Shown: positions 27,829 to 36,093 of the stretch, in pieces
Layout of the letters: the number at the start of each line of letters is the position of its first letter
Numbering within the stretch: position 1 is the stretch's first letter
Assembly: GCF_014640535.1 (NCBI RefSeq)
Contig: NZ_BMHD01000001.1
Span: 1-64,000 of the forward strand
Direction: 5' to 3'
Source of the DNA: Cnuibacter physcomitrellae
GTDB lineage: Bacteria > Actinomycetota > Actinomycetes > Actinomycetales > Microbacteriaceae
DNA length: 64,000 bases
Notes under the pieces: generated by a model
Told to the model about the DNA's origin: nothing
The model's database searches: none
What the model saw: the letters and a program-made list of their open reading frames with translations, nothing else
Translations under genes and position numbers: made by a program

Positions 27829-27899
27829 CGGAGAATGCAGGGGCTGAGGCCCCTCATCCACCATGGATGGACGAGGGCCCTCAGCCCCTGCATTCTCCG
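27829..27899. repeat. Long inverted repeat, perfect 21-bp arms
   Basis: Arms 27829-27849 (starts CGGAGAATGCAGGGG) and 27879-27899 are perfectly complementary over 21 bp. The loop contains more pairing (CATCCA / TGGATG). It begins 8 bp past the stop of the minus-strand flavoprotein gene and ends 28 bp before the ybaK start. It probably stops the flavoprotein transcript. Confidence 0.85.
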
Positions 27900-27907
27900 C
27901 GGCCCTG

Positions 27908-29641
27908 CTACTCGACGAGCTTGCCGGCGACGGAGACGTCGCGGATGAGGGCGGCGATCTCGGCGGGGACCGGCGGGATCGACTCGCGGGTGACCGTGCC
28001 GTCGGCCGACCACACCAGGTTCACCTGCAGCTCCGGGTCGAGATCGGGGTAGTCCGAGCGGTTGTGGCAGCCGCGCGTCTCGCGGCGCTCGAGAGCCGCC
28101 TGCAGGGTCGCCCGCGCCGCCAGCGCCGACGAGCGGAGGTCGAACGCATGCGCGAGGTCCTGGTAGCCGGCGATGTCGGGGTGGACCCCGATGTCGCGCA
28201 TCCGCTGCTCGATCGCGTCGAGCTCGGCGAGGCCGGCGAGCAGGCTCGCCTCGTCGCGGACGACGCCCGCGTGCTCCGTCATCGTGTCGCGGATGGCGCG
28301 CTGCAGCGCGCGCACGTTCTCCTCCCCGTCCGCGGCGAGGAGGTCGGCGATCTCCTGGCGGGCCAGGTCGACGGCGGCCGCCGAGCGCCTCTGCGAGCTG
28401 AGTCCCGCCGAGTACGCCGCGGCGGCCCGACCGACGATGCGACCGAACACGAGGAGCTCGATGAGCGAGTTCCCTCCCAGACGGTTCGCCCCGTGCAGAC
28501 CGCTCGAGGCCTCGCCGATCGCGTAGAGGCCCGGCACATCGGTGCGGTGATCCTCCGGGCGCACCCACACGCCGCCCATCGAGTAGTGCGCGGTGGGGGC
28601 GATCTCGATCGGCTCCTTCGTGATGTCGAGCATCTGCAGTTCGAGCATCGTCTGGTACACGCGGGGCAGCCGCCTCATGATGGTCTCGCGGGGCAGGTGC
28701 GACACGTCGAGCCAGACCCCGCCGTTCGGGGTGCCGCGTCCCTCCTTGATCTCGGTGTAGCAGGCGAGCGCGACGCGGTCGCGCGTCGACAGCTCCATCC
28801 GCTCCGGGTCGTAGCGCTGCATGAAGCGCTCGCCGAGGCCGTTGCGGAGGATGCCGCCCTCGCCGCGGGCGGCCTCGGAGATGAGCGTCCCGGCGGCGTT
28901 CTCGGGCTCGATGATGCCCGACGGGTGGAACTGCACCAGCTCCGGATCGCGCAGGCGCGCGCCCGCCTCGACGGCGAGCCGGAACGAGTCGCCCGTGTTC
29001 TCGTCGCGCCGCGACGAGGTCCGTCGCCAGATCCGGTTGTGACCGCCGGCGGCGAGGATGACCGCGTCCGCGTGGATGAGGTGCCGGGTGCCGTCGGTGA
29101 GGTCGAAGCCGTAGGCGCCGAACACCGCGCCGTCGTCGTTCGTGAGGATGCGGGTCACGTAGACGCTGTCGAGGATCGGGATCTCGAGCTGCGCGGCGCG
29201 GTTCACGAGCGTGCGCTGGATCTCGAGCCCGGTGTAGTCGCCGGCGAAGGCCGTCCGGCGGTAGGTGTGCGCCCCGAAGAAGCGCTGGGAGATCCGGCCG
29301 TCCTCCTCGCGGGCGAAGGGCATGCCGTAGCGCTCGAGGTCTTCGATGCCGCGGGCCGCGCCCGAGGTGACGATCTCGACCGTGCGGGGGTCGGCGAGGA
29401 AGTAGCTCTCCTTGATGGTGTCGGCGGCGTGCTGCTGCCAGGAGTCCTCCTCGTCCATGGTGCCGAGCGCCGCATTGATGCCGCCGGCCGCGAGGGAGGT
29501 GTGCGCATCCGATCGAGGACGCTTGCCTAGCACGAGCACGTCGACGCCCGCCTCGGCGAGCTCGATGGCCGCGCGGAGGCCGGAGCCGCCTGTCCCGATG
29601 ACGAGGACGCTGGTGGAGGTCTGCCGTTCGTGTGGGGTCAT
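27908..29641 (-). CDS. SdhA/FrdA-family FAD-dependent dehydrogenase, orphan
   Basis: A 577-residue flavoprotein of the succinate dehydrogenase / fumarate reductase / L-aspartate oxidase family. Seen: FAD motif VLVIGTGGSGLRAAIELAEAG, HTSLAAGGINAALG (the His that carries covalent FAD in SdhA is in this segment), HPSGI...ISEAARGEGGILRNGLGERFM with the catalytic Arg, TAHYSMGGV, and GLHGANRLGGNSLIELLVFGRIVG. There is no iron-sulfur or membrane subunit next to it. TAGCGT 7 nt before ATG 29641 suggests a leaderless mRNA. Divergent from a LysR gene, so a regulated, possibly soluble dehydrogenase or fumarate reductase. Confidence 0.85.
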   Translation of the reverse strand: MTPHERQTSTSVLVIGTGGSGLRAAIELAEAGVDVLVLGKRPRSDAHTSLAAGGINAALGTMDEEDSWQQHAADTIKESYFLADPRTVEIVTSGAARGIEDLERYGMPFAREEDGRISQRFFGAHTYRRTAFAGDYTGLEIQRTLVNRAAQLEIPILDSVYVTRILTNDDGAVFGAYGFDLTDGTRHLIHADAVILAAGGHNRIWRRTSSRRDENTGDSFRLAVEAGARLRDPELVQFHPSGIIEPENAAGTLISEAARGEGGILRNGLGERFMQRYDPERMELSTRDRVALACYTEIKEGRGTPNGGVWLDVSHLPRETIMRRLPRVYQTMLELQMLDITKEPIEIAPTAHYSMGGVWVRPEDHRTDVPGLYAIGEASSGLHGANRLGGNSLIELLVFGRIVGRAAAAYSAGLSSQRRSAAAVDLARQEIADLLAADGEENVRALQRAIRDTMTEHAGVVRDEASLLAGLAELDAIEQRMRDIGVHPDIAGYQDLAHAFDLRSSALAARATLQAALERRETRGCHNRSDYPDLDPELQVNLVWSADGTVTRESIPPVPAEIAALIRDVSVAGKLVE

Positions 29642-29669
29642 GGGGACGACGCTAGGCGTCCGCGAACGA

Positions 29670-29694
29670 TGACTCCAATGCATCTTTGGAGTCA
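29670..29694. promoter_or_regulatory. LysR-type binding site between divergent genes
   Basis: TGACTCCAA (29670-29678), 7 nt, then TTGGAGTCA (29686-29694): a perfect 9-bp inverted repeat. It is 28 bp from the flavoprotein start and 25 bp from the LysR start, which suits control of both. It contains T-N11-A spacings as LysR sites do. Confidence 0.8.
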
Positions 29695-29719
29695 ACTCGA
29701 TGTGCATATGCTATCGATC

Positions 29720-30646
29720 ATGAACCTGGAGCAGCTGAGGAGCTTCGTGGAGGTCGCGCGGACCGGCCACTTCACCCGCGCGGCCGAGGAGCTGCATCTG
29801 GCCCAGCCCTCGCTGAGCCGCCAGATCACCGCCCTCGAACGCGACCTCGGCGCGCCGCTCCTCACCCGGGACAGGGCCGGCAGCCGGCTGACCGCCGCCG
29901 GCGAGGCGCTGCTGCCCCTGGCGAGGCGGATGCTCGCCGACGCCGACACGGTGCGGCACGACCTGGCCGAGCTCGCGGGGCTGCGCCGAGGGCGGGTGAG
30001 GCTCGGGGCGACCCCGACGCTCTGCATCAGCCTCGTCGCCGAGGTCCTGAGCGCGTTCCATGCCGCGCATCCGGCCATCGAGCTGCACCTGTCGGAGCAC
30101 GGCTCGCGGCGTCTGCTCGACCAGCTCGCCGCGGGGGAGCTCGACCTCGCGCTCATCACCACCTCGGATCCGGCCACCGCGGAGCGCTTCGCGGTCGCTC
30201 CGCTGCTGGTCGAGGAGCTCGTCGTCGTCTCGGCGGCGTCCGCGCCCGCGGTGACGAAGGCCTCGAGCATCTCGCTGGCCGAGGTGGCGGCGCTGCCGCA
30301 GATCGTCTTCAGCTCGACGTACGACCTCCGCGGCGCGACCGATGCCGCCTTCGCCGCGGCGGGCCTGACCCCCGAGGTGGTGCTCGAGGGCGCCGAGATG
30401 GATGCGGTGCTCCGGTTCGTCGAGCGCGGGCTCGGCGTCGCCATCGTCCCGGCCATGGTGCTGCACGATCGGGCGGGGCTGCGATCGGTGCGCCTCCGGG
30501 ATCCGAAGCTCGGCCGCACCATCAGCCTCGCGCGCCCCGCGGATGTCGAGCCCACCGCGGCGGTGGCGGTGATGCAGCGCACGGTCGCCAGCACGGCCCG
30601 GGCGTTCGCCGCCAGTGCCGGGGCGACGATGCGTCTCGCCTCCTGA
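29720..30646 (+). CDS. LysR family transcriptional regulator
   Basis: A 308-residue LTTR: helix-turn-helix at 1-60 (MNLEQLRSFVEVARTGHFTRAAEELHLAQPSLSRQITALERDLGAPLL) and the periplasmic-binding-protein-like effector domain (about 90-295). ATG 29720 has TATGCT 7 nt upstream, consistent with leaderless translation; ATG 29708 is an alternative. It is divergent from the orphan SdhA-like gene across a strong palindrome, so it most likely regulates that gene and itself. Confidence 0.9.
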   Translation: MNLEQLRSFVEVARTGHFTRAAEELHLAQPSLSRQITALERDLGAPLLTRDRAGSRLTAAGEALLPLARRMLADADTVRHDLAELAGLRRGRVRLGATPTLCISLVAEVLSAFHAAHPAIELHLSEHGSRRLLDQLAAGELDLALITTSDPATAERFAVAPLLVEELVVVSAASAPAVTKASSISLAEVAALPQIVFSSTYDLRGATDAAFAAAGLTPEVVLEGAEMDAVLRFVERGLGVAIVPAMVLHDRAGLRSVRLRDPKLGRTISLARPADVEPTAAVAVMQRTVASTARAFAASAGATMRLAS

Positions 30647-30661
30647 CCGGTCGCCACCCTG

Positions 30662-30714
30662 ATCCGTCACTTTTGGAGGGTGAGAACGCCGCGCACTAGC
30701 CGACAGTGACGGAT
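30662..30714. repeat. Inverted repeat after LysR gene, 10-bp arms
   Basis: ATCCGTCACT (30662-30671) pairs perfectly with AGTGACGGAT (30705-30714). It starts 15 bp after the LysR stop. The 33-nt loop is long, so this is the weakest member of the intergenic hairpin set. Likely terminator. Confidence 0.6.
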
Positions 30715-30791
30715 TGGGACATCGCTGAGTCCTCGGCGACTCGCGGCGCGGGGTCGCGGCCGTCCCGCGGGCGCGGATCTAGTGTCGTCGC

Positions 30792-31871
30792 GTGTCGACC
30801 GCACCCGAGCTGCTCGACGATGCCGCGACGACGACGCCGGTGGCAGGCGTCGCCACGTCGTCGCGCGCCCCCGAGGCCGTCCGGCTGCGGCGCGCACGGC
30901 TCCGCACGCGACTCCTCGTCGTCCTCGGCGTCCTCGCGGCGCTCGCCCTCGCGCGGGCCGTCGCGCCGGCCGACTGGTTCTCCTGGATGGACGACCAGCT
31001 CGGCGACGGCGTCACCCTCGCCCTCAGCGTCGTCATCGAGTCGGTGCCGTTCGTCGTGCTCGGCATCCTGCTCTCCATCCTCGTCAGCGTCTGGCTGCCG
31101 CAGGGCCTCCTCGCGCGACGCCTGCCGCGGAACCCGGTGCTCCGCAGGCTGTGCCTGTCGCTCCTCGGGGTGCTGATGCCGGTGTGCGAGTGCGGGAACC
31201 TCCCGCTCAGTCGCGGTCTCATGCTCTCCGGTGTCGCCGTCGCCGACTCCGTCACCTTCCTGCTGGCGGCGCCGATCGTGAACCCGATCACGATCATCAC
31301 GACCTACGAGGCGTTCGGCTGGTCCGACGGCATCCTCGTCACCCGGATCGTCGGCGGACTCGTGATCGCCAACCTCGTCGGCTGGATCTACAGCCTCCAC
31401 GCCCGCCCGGAGCGCCTGCTGTCCTCGCGCTTCCGGATGCTCTGCGACGCGCCCGCGGCCGAGTCCGGCTCACGGACGGGTCGGTCGTTGCGGATGTTCG
31501 CCGCCGAGTCGTCGTCGACGCTCCCCGCCCTGCTCGTGGGATCCGCCGTGGCGGGCGCGATCCAGGTCGTGGTGCCGCGGTCGGTGCTGCTCGCGGTGGG
31601 CACCAACCCCGTGCTCAGCGTGGCAGCCATGATGGCGCTCGCGTTCGTCGTCGCGATCTGCTCCAACGTCGACGCGTTCTTCGCCCTCTCGCTGGGGACC
31701 GCCGCGATGCCCGGGGCGATCGTCGCGTTCCTGCTGTTCGGGCCGATGATCGACGTGAAGATGCTCGCGCTCATGCGCACCACGTTCTCGCCCCGCCTGC
31801 TCCTCGGGGTGACCGCGCTCGTCGCCGCCTCCGTCGCCGTGATCGGGCTGGTGATGAACGGTGTCGGCTGA
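30792..31871 (+). CDS. UPF0718 / YraQ-YcgR type permease
   Basis: A 359-residue integral membrane protein with about eight hydrophobic segments. The family motif PVCECGNLPLSRGLMLSG is near residue 130, followed by FLLAAPIVNPITIITT and a second half with AICSNVDAFFALSLG. Members of this family (ArsP_1-like permeases) include methylarsenite exporters and B. subtilis YcgR. The GTG start has TAGTGT just upstream, suggesting a leaderless mRNA. It overlaps the next gene by 11 bp. With its DUF1980 partner it makes the two-gene permease unit known as YcgR/YcgQ. Confidence 0.87.
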   Translation: MSTAPELLDDAATTTPVAGVATSSRAPEAVRLRRARLRTRLLVVLGVLAALALARAVAPADWFSWMDDQLGDGVTLALSVVIESVPFVVLGILLSILVSVWLPQGLLARRLPRNPVLRRLCLSLLGVLMPVCECGNLPLSRGLMLSGVAVADSVTFLLAAPIVNPITIITTYEAFGWSDGILVTRIVGGLVIANLVGWIYSLHARPERLLSSRFRMLCDAPAAESGSRTGRSLRMFAAESSSTLPALLVGSAVAGAIQVVVPRSVLLAVGTNPVLSVAAMMALAFVVAICSNVDAFFALSLGTAAMPGAIVAFLLFGPMIDVKMLALMRTTFSPRLLLGVTALVAASVAVIGLVMNGVG

Positions 31872-32664
31872 TCGTCTCGCCTCCCGGTGGGTGGGCCTCG
31901 TCCTCGTCGCGGTGACCGCCGTGGCGACGCTCTGGCTGGCGACCACAGGACGTCTCGACCTCTACGTGCATCCGCGGTACACGGTGTTCGTCGTGGTGAT
32001 GGCGCTGCTCGCGCTCGCGGCCGCGATCGCCGCCGCCGTGCTGCTGTCGTTCCGCGACGAGGCGCGCACGCACGGCCACGGCGGGCACGGGCACGCGCAC
32101 GACGGGCACCTGCACGGGGACGACCACGGCGGCGATGGTCCGCGTCGGCGGGCGGTGACGAGGATCGCGGTGGCGACCGGGTCCGCCGTGCTCGTCGCGG
32201 TCTCGATCGCCGCGCTCGTCCTGGCTCCGCCCCGCACGCTCTCCGTCAGCGCCGCCGCCGCGCGCGCCGACTCCGTCGTCGGGGCCGTGCAGGGCGCGTC
32301 CGACCCGTCGGGCGACCCCTCCGGCTACACCGTCAAGGACTGGTCGAACCTCCTGCGCCAGGGCCGCGACGACGAGGTGATCGGACAGCGCACCCAGCTC
32401 ACGGGGTTCGTCCAGGCCGATCCCGACGATCCCGACTCCTTCGCGCTGTCGCGCTTCGTCATCACCTGCTGCGCGGTCGACGCGCGGCCCACGAGCGTGA
32501 CCGTCTACTCGCCGGGCTGGTCCTCGTCTCTCCGCGTCGGCGACTGGGCGACGGTCGACGGGACCTTCGCCGCGAACCCGAGCGTGCTCTCGATGTCGTC
32601 GGTCGCCCTCCTGCCCTCGTCGGTCGTCCCGGTCGACGAGCCGTCGGATCCGTACCTGCAGTGA
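31861..32664 (+). CDS. DUF1980 / TIGR03943 family permease-associated protein (YcgQ-like)
   Basis: A 267-residue membrane protein. Two N-terminal membrane segments (about 10-30 and 38-60), then a loop HGHGGHGHAHDGHLHGDDHGG (about 69-90) suited to Zn or another divalent metal, a third segment (about 97-120), and an outer domain ending with the conserved FVITCCAVDARP and YSPGW. It always pairs with the UPF0718 permease. The His loop and the CC motif suggest metal handling; the substrate is not established. GTG start inside the permease gene; stop overlaps the next start. Confidence 0.85.
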   Translation: MSADRLASRWVGLVLVAVTAVATLWLATTGRLDLYVHPRYTVFVVVMALLALAAAIAAAVLLSFRDEARTHGHGGHGHAHDGHLHGDDHGGDGPRRRAVTRIAVATGSAVLVAVSIAALVLAPPRTLSVSAAAARADSVVGAVQGASDPSGDPSGYTVKDWSNLLRQGRDDEVIGQRTQLTGFVQADPDDPDSFALSRFVITCCAVDARPTSVTVYSPGWSSSLRVGDWATVDGTFAANPSVLSMSSVALLPSSVVPVDEPSDPYLQ

Positions 32665-33947
32665 GACGGGATCGCCGCTTCGCGGTCGCGATGACCGCCG
32701 TGCTCGGGTCGCTCGCCGTGATCGCCGGTGCGCTGGTCGTGGTCGGCGTGGTGAAGGGGCCCGCCCTCACCGGATCTCAGGTGAACCTGAGGGCGGCGGA
32801 GGCGGGTGCGGGTCAGAGGCTCGTCCTCGCCTCCGACCAGGCGCTCGACGAGACCGTCGCGCCGACCGTGACAGTGGAGCCGGCCGTTCCCGTCACGGTG
32901 TCGGTGCAGGGCACGGCGGTGACGGTGCAGCTCGAGGCTGCGCTCGCCTACGACACGGACTACACCGTCTCGGTGCGCGGAGTCGCCGGTGCGGTGGGCG
33001 GCGGACGGTCGGACTGGACCGAGCGCTTCAGCACACCCGACGTCTCCGACCTCCTCGTCCTCCGTCACGGGGCCGGGGAGGACGAGGTCGTGTCCGTCGG
33101 AGCGCGCCGGGACGACGAGGTCGCGTACCGGGGCGAGGGGATCGTCGCGTTCGCGGGCACCGCCTCCGATCTCGCGATCGTGCAGCGCGACCCGAGCACC
33201 GGGTCGGACGTCGTGACGGTCGTGCCCCGTCAGGGCGGCGACCCCACGGTCCTGGCCTTCCCCGCGGCCGGCACGGTCACCAGTCTGCGCGCGTCGCCCG
33301 ACGGCTCGATGCTCGGGCTGACCTACACGCAGCCGCAGACCGCGTTCACCGCCGCGGGCTCCGACCTGCTGTTCACGTACGACCTGGCCCGCGGCGGCGG
33401 GCTGCCCGAGCTGGTGCCCGACGACCACGGCGAGCAGATCTCGGCGGTGGACTGGACGTTCGTACCCGGCAGCGCTCAGCTGCTCGCGCTCACCCCCACC
33501 GGGCGGCTCCTCCGCGTGGATGCGGTCGACGCGTTCACCGGGCAGGCCGTCGCCACCGACGTGGGCGCCGCCGATGCCCTCCGGGGCACGCTGCCCGGCG
33601 CGCAAGGAGTGGTCGTGGACGACGCGGGGTCGCTCTCCGTCGTGACCGCGGACGCCCTCGCGCCGGTGCCGTGGCGGCTCGACGGGACCTCGCCGATGCA
33701 GGTGGTGGTCGACGACCAGGGGGCGACGCTCTCGGCCTCGGCGCAGGGCGCGCTGGTGCTCCGCTCCGCGTCGGGGGAGACCTCGACCGTGCTGCCCGCG
33801 GCGGGCGACGGGATCGCCGCGCTGTGCTCGTCGCGGAACGGACTGTACGCGGTCGTCACGACGGAGGGCGGAGAGACCGAGGTGGTGTCGCTCTCGGAGG
33901 GGTCGGTCCTCCTCACCACGGAGGGCACCGATCCGAGCTGGTGCTGA
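32661..33947 (+). CDS. Membrane-anchored or secreted protein with Ig-like and propeller-like repeats
   Basis: A 428-residue protein with an uncleaved or cleaved N-terminal hydrophobic segment (about 8-32, AVAMTAVLGSLAVIAGALVVVGVVKG). Residues about 45-125 look like a bacterial Ig-like (Big_5) domain, with YDTDYTVSVRGVAGA. The rest repeats short beta-strand units with DGSMLGLTY, SVDWTFVPGS and LRVDAVD, like a WD/YVTN beta-propeller. I do not recognise a named family. The GTGA overlap with the DUF1980 gene suggests it is translated with the permease pair and may act outside the membrane with them. Confidence 0.75.
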   Translation: MRRDRRFAVAMTAVLGSLAVIAGALVVVGVVKGPALTGSQVNLRAAEAGAGQRLVLASDQALDETVAPTVTVEPAVPVTVSVQGTAVTVQLEAALAYDTDYTVSVRGVAGAVGGGRSDWTERFSTPDVSDLLVLRHGAGEDEVVSVGARRDDEVAYRGEGIVAFAGTASDLAIVQRDPSTGSDVVTVVPRQGGDPTVLAFPAAGTVTSLRASPDGSMLGLTYTQPQTAFTAAGSDLLFTYDLARGGGLPELVPDDHGEQISAVDWTFVPGSAQLLALTPTGRLLRVDAVDAFTGQAVATDVGAADALRGTLPGAQGVVVDDAGSLSVVTADALAPVPWRLDGTSPMQVVVDDQGATLSASAQGALVLRSASGETSTVLPAAGDGIAALCSSRNGLYAVVTTEGGETEVVSLSEGSVLLTTEGTDPSWC

Positions 33948-33998
33948 CGGGCCCCCCGCCGGAAGCGCCCTGTCGGGAGTGTGCGCCAGGATGGGAGC

Positions 33999-34964
33999 AT
34001 GAGCCCGAGCGAGAACGACCAGGCGGATGAGCGGACGATGCTGCTCGACACGGCGGCGATGTACTTCCGTGCGTTCTACGGCGTCCCCGACAGCGTGAAG
34101 GCGCCCGACGGGTCGCCCATCAACGCCGTCCGCGGACTGCTCGACGCCATCGCCAAGCTCGTGACCACCTACCGGCCCACCCGCCTGATCGCCTGCTGGG
34201 ACGACGACTGGCGCCCGGCCTGGCGCGTCGACCTCATCCCGTCCTACAAGACGCATCGGGTGGTGGAGCTGGTCGCGGCCGGCCCCGACGTCGAGGAGGT
34301 GCCCGACCTCCTCAGCCCCCAGGTGCCGGTGATCGTCGAGGCGCTCACCGCGCTCGGCATCCCGATCGTCGGCGCCACCGGGTACGAGGCCGACGACGTG
34401 ATCGGCACCCTGGCGACGACGGCCACCGGCCCGGTCGACATCGTCACGAGCGACCGCGACCTGTTCCAGCTCGTCGACGACGAACGAGGCGTCCGCGTGA
34501 TCAACACCGCCCGGGGCATGAGCAACATCGAGCTGGTGACGGAGGCGGTGGTCGAGCAGCGCTACGGCATCAGGGCCCGCCAGTACGCCGACTTCGCGAC
34601 CCTCCGCGGCGACCCGTCCGACGGACTCCCGGGGGTGGCCGGCATCGGCGAGAAGACCGCCGCCGCGCTGCTGCGGGAGTACCAGGACCTCGAGGGGCTC
34701 GTGGCCGCGGCCGCGGATCCGTCCTCGAGCCTGACGAAGGCGCAGCGGGCGAAGATCGACGCCGCGGCCGACTACCTCCTCGTCGCGCCCACGGTGGTCA
34801 AGGTCGCCCGCGACCTCGACCTCGACGTCACAGGCAGCGACGGTCGGCTCCGCGGCCTCGGCGTCGAGGCCAGAGCGGCGGTCACGGCGCTCGCCGAGCG
34901 CTGGGGGCTCGGCTCGTCGGTCGAGCGTGCGGTCGCCGCGCTGGACGGAGCCGCGGATGCCTGA
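33999..34964 (+). CDS. 5'-3' exonuclease (PIN/FEN-like, Pol I N-domain type)
   Basis: A 321-residue stand-alone flap nuclease like the N-terminal domain of DNA polymerase I. Acidic metal sites are visible in MLLDTAAMYFRAFYG, ACWDDDWRP, GYEADDVIGTLA and VTSDRDLFQLV. The H3TH DNA-binding motif is RGDPSDGLPGVAGIGEKTAAALL. The start is uncertain: ATG 33999 or ATG 34038. It overlaps the following LLM gene by 8 bp. Such solitary exonucleases are usual in Actinobacteria beside full-length PolA. Confidence 0.92.
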   Translation: MSPSENDQADERTMLLDTAAMYFRAFYGVPDSVKAPDGSPINAVRGLLDAIAKLVTTYRPTRLIACWDDDWRPAWRVDLIPSYKTHRVVELVAAGPDVEEVPDLLSPQVPVIVEALTALGIPIVGATGYEADDVIGTLATTATGPVDIVTSDRDLFQLVDDERGVRVINTARGMSNIELVTEAVVEQRYGIRARQYADFATLRGDPSDGLPGVAGIGEKTAAALLREYQDLEGLVAAAADPSSSLTKAQRAKIDAAADYLLVAPTVVKVARDLDLDVTGSDGRLRGLGVEARAAVTALAERWGLGSSVERAVAALDGAADA

Positions 34965-35976
34965 GCGGGGAAGGCCTCTCGAAGGGCTCGGGTTCCTCAC
35001 CATCGGGCTGTTCGACCGCGACGACCCGCGGTCGGGGCATGAGACCACGCTCGAGCTCATCGAGCTGGGCGAGCAGCTCGGGTTCGACTCGGCGTGGCTG
35101 CGCCATCGCCACCTCCAGTACGGCATCTCCTCGCCCGTCGCGGTGATGGCGGCGGCCTCGCAGCGGACGTCCCGCATCCGACTCGGCACGGCGGTCACAC
35201 CCATCGGCGCCGAGAACCCCTTCCGGCTGGCCGAGGACCTCGCCACCGTCGACGTGCTCACCGGCGGCAGGCTGACGCCCGGCTTCAGCTCGGGGCCGCC
35301 CATGCGATTCGACGACTACAAGGAGGCGATCTACCCCGACACCTGGCAGGTCGAGGACCTCGGGTACGACCGGCTGCTCCGCCTGCGGTCGTTCCTGCGG
35401 GGCGACGAGGTCAGCCCGTTCTCCGGCCGACAGGGCATCGAGGAGTACTCGTCCCGCGTCGAGCCGCACGCGCCGGGCCTGGCCGACCGTCTCTGGTACG
35501 GCGCCGGCAGCACACGCAGCGCGACCTGGGCGGGGGAGCACGGCTTCGGCCTGCTCACCTCCAGCGTGGTCTCGAGCGAGCACGGCACCGACTTCGCCAC
35601 CAACCAGGCGGCGCAGATCCGGGCGTACCGCGACGCGCATCCCGACCCCGCCCGTGCACGGGTGTCGCAGGGGCTCGTGGTGATCCCCACCGACTCCGCG
35701 ACCGCGTCGCAGGTGGAGCGCTACCGCGCGTACGCCGAGTCGCGGAACGCGCGGGTGGGTGTGCCCCAGGGGCCGCGGGGGATGCTCTTCGCTGCCGACA
35801 TCGTGGGCTCCTCGGCCGAGATCGCCGAGCGGCTGCAGTCCCACGAGGGGTACCTCCTCACCGACGAGGTGGCGTTCGCGCTGCCGTTCAGCTTCGACCG
35901 GGACGACTACGTCCAGCTGCTGAACGACATCGCCGGTGTGCTCGGTCCGCTCCTCGGCTGGCGTCCCGCAGCCTGA
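34957..35976 (+). CDS. LLM-class flavin-dependent oxidoreductase
   Basis: A 339-residue luciferase-like monooxygenase. Motifs include LTIGLFDRDDP, ELGEQLGFDSAWLRHRHLQYG, IRLGTAVTPIGAENPFRLAEDLATVDVLTGGRLTPGFSSG and LWYGAGSTRSATWAGEHGFGLLTSS. It belongs to the bacterial luciferase-like group of single-subunit enzymes; substrate unknown. Coupled to the exonuclease by an 8-bp overlap, although no functional link is evident. It is one of three LLM enzymes in the window, and they are not close paralogues. Confidence 0.88.
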   Translation: MPERGRPLEGLGFLTIGLFDRDDPRSGHETTLELIELGEQLGFDSAWLRHRHLQYGISSPVAVMAAASQRTSRIRLGTAVTPIGAENPFRLAEDLATVDVLTGGRLTPGFSSGPPMRFDDYKEAIYPDTWQVEDLGYDRLLRLRSFLRGDEVSPFSGRQGIEEYSSRVEPHAPGLADRLWYGAGSTRSATWAGEHGFGLLTSSVVSSEHGTDFATNQAAQIRAYRDAHPDPARARVSQGLVVIPTDSATASQVERYRAYAESRNARVGVPQGPRGMLFAADIVGSSAEIAERLQSHEGYLLTDEVAFALPFSFDRDDYVQLLNDIAGVLGPLLGWRPAA

Positions 35977-36093
35977 GAGTGCGCCGGGCGCACGCGGGCC
36001 GTGTCGAGCATCCGCTGGTAGCTTGAGATCCCGGCGGTCGACTGCCCGGCGCGGGTGGTCCGCGACAGGTGCGGCCGACTCGCCATCCCGACC

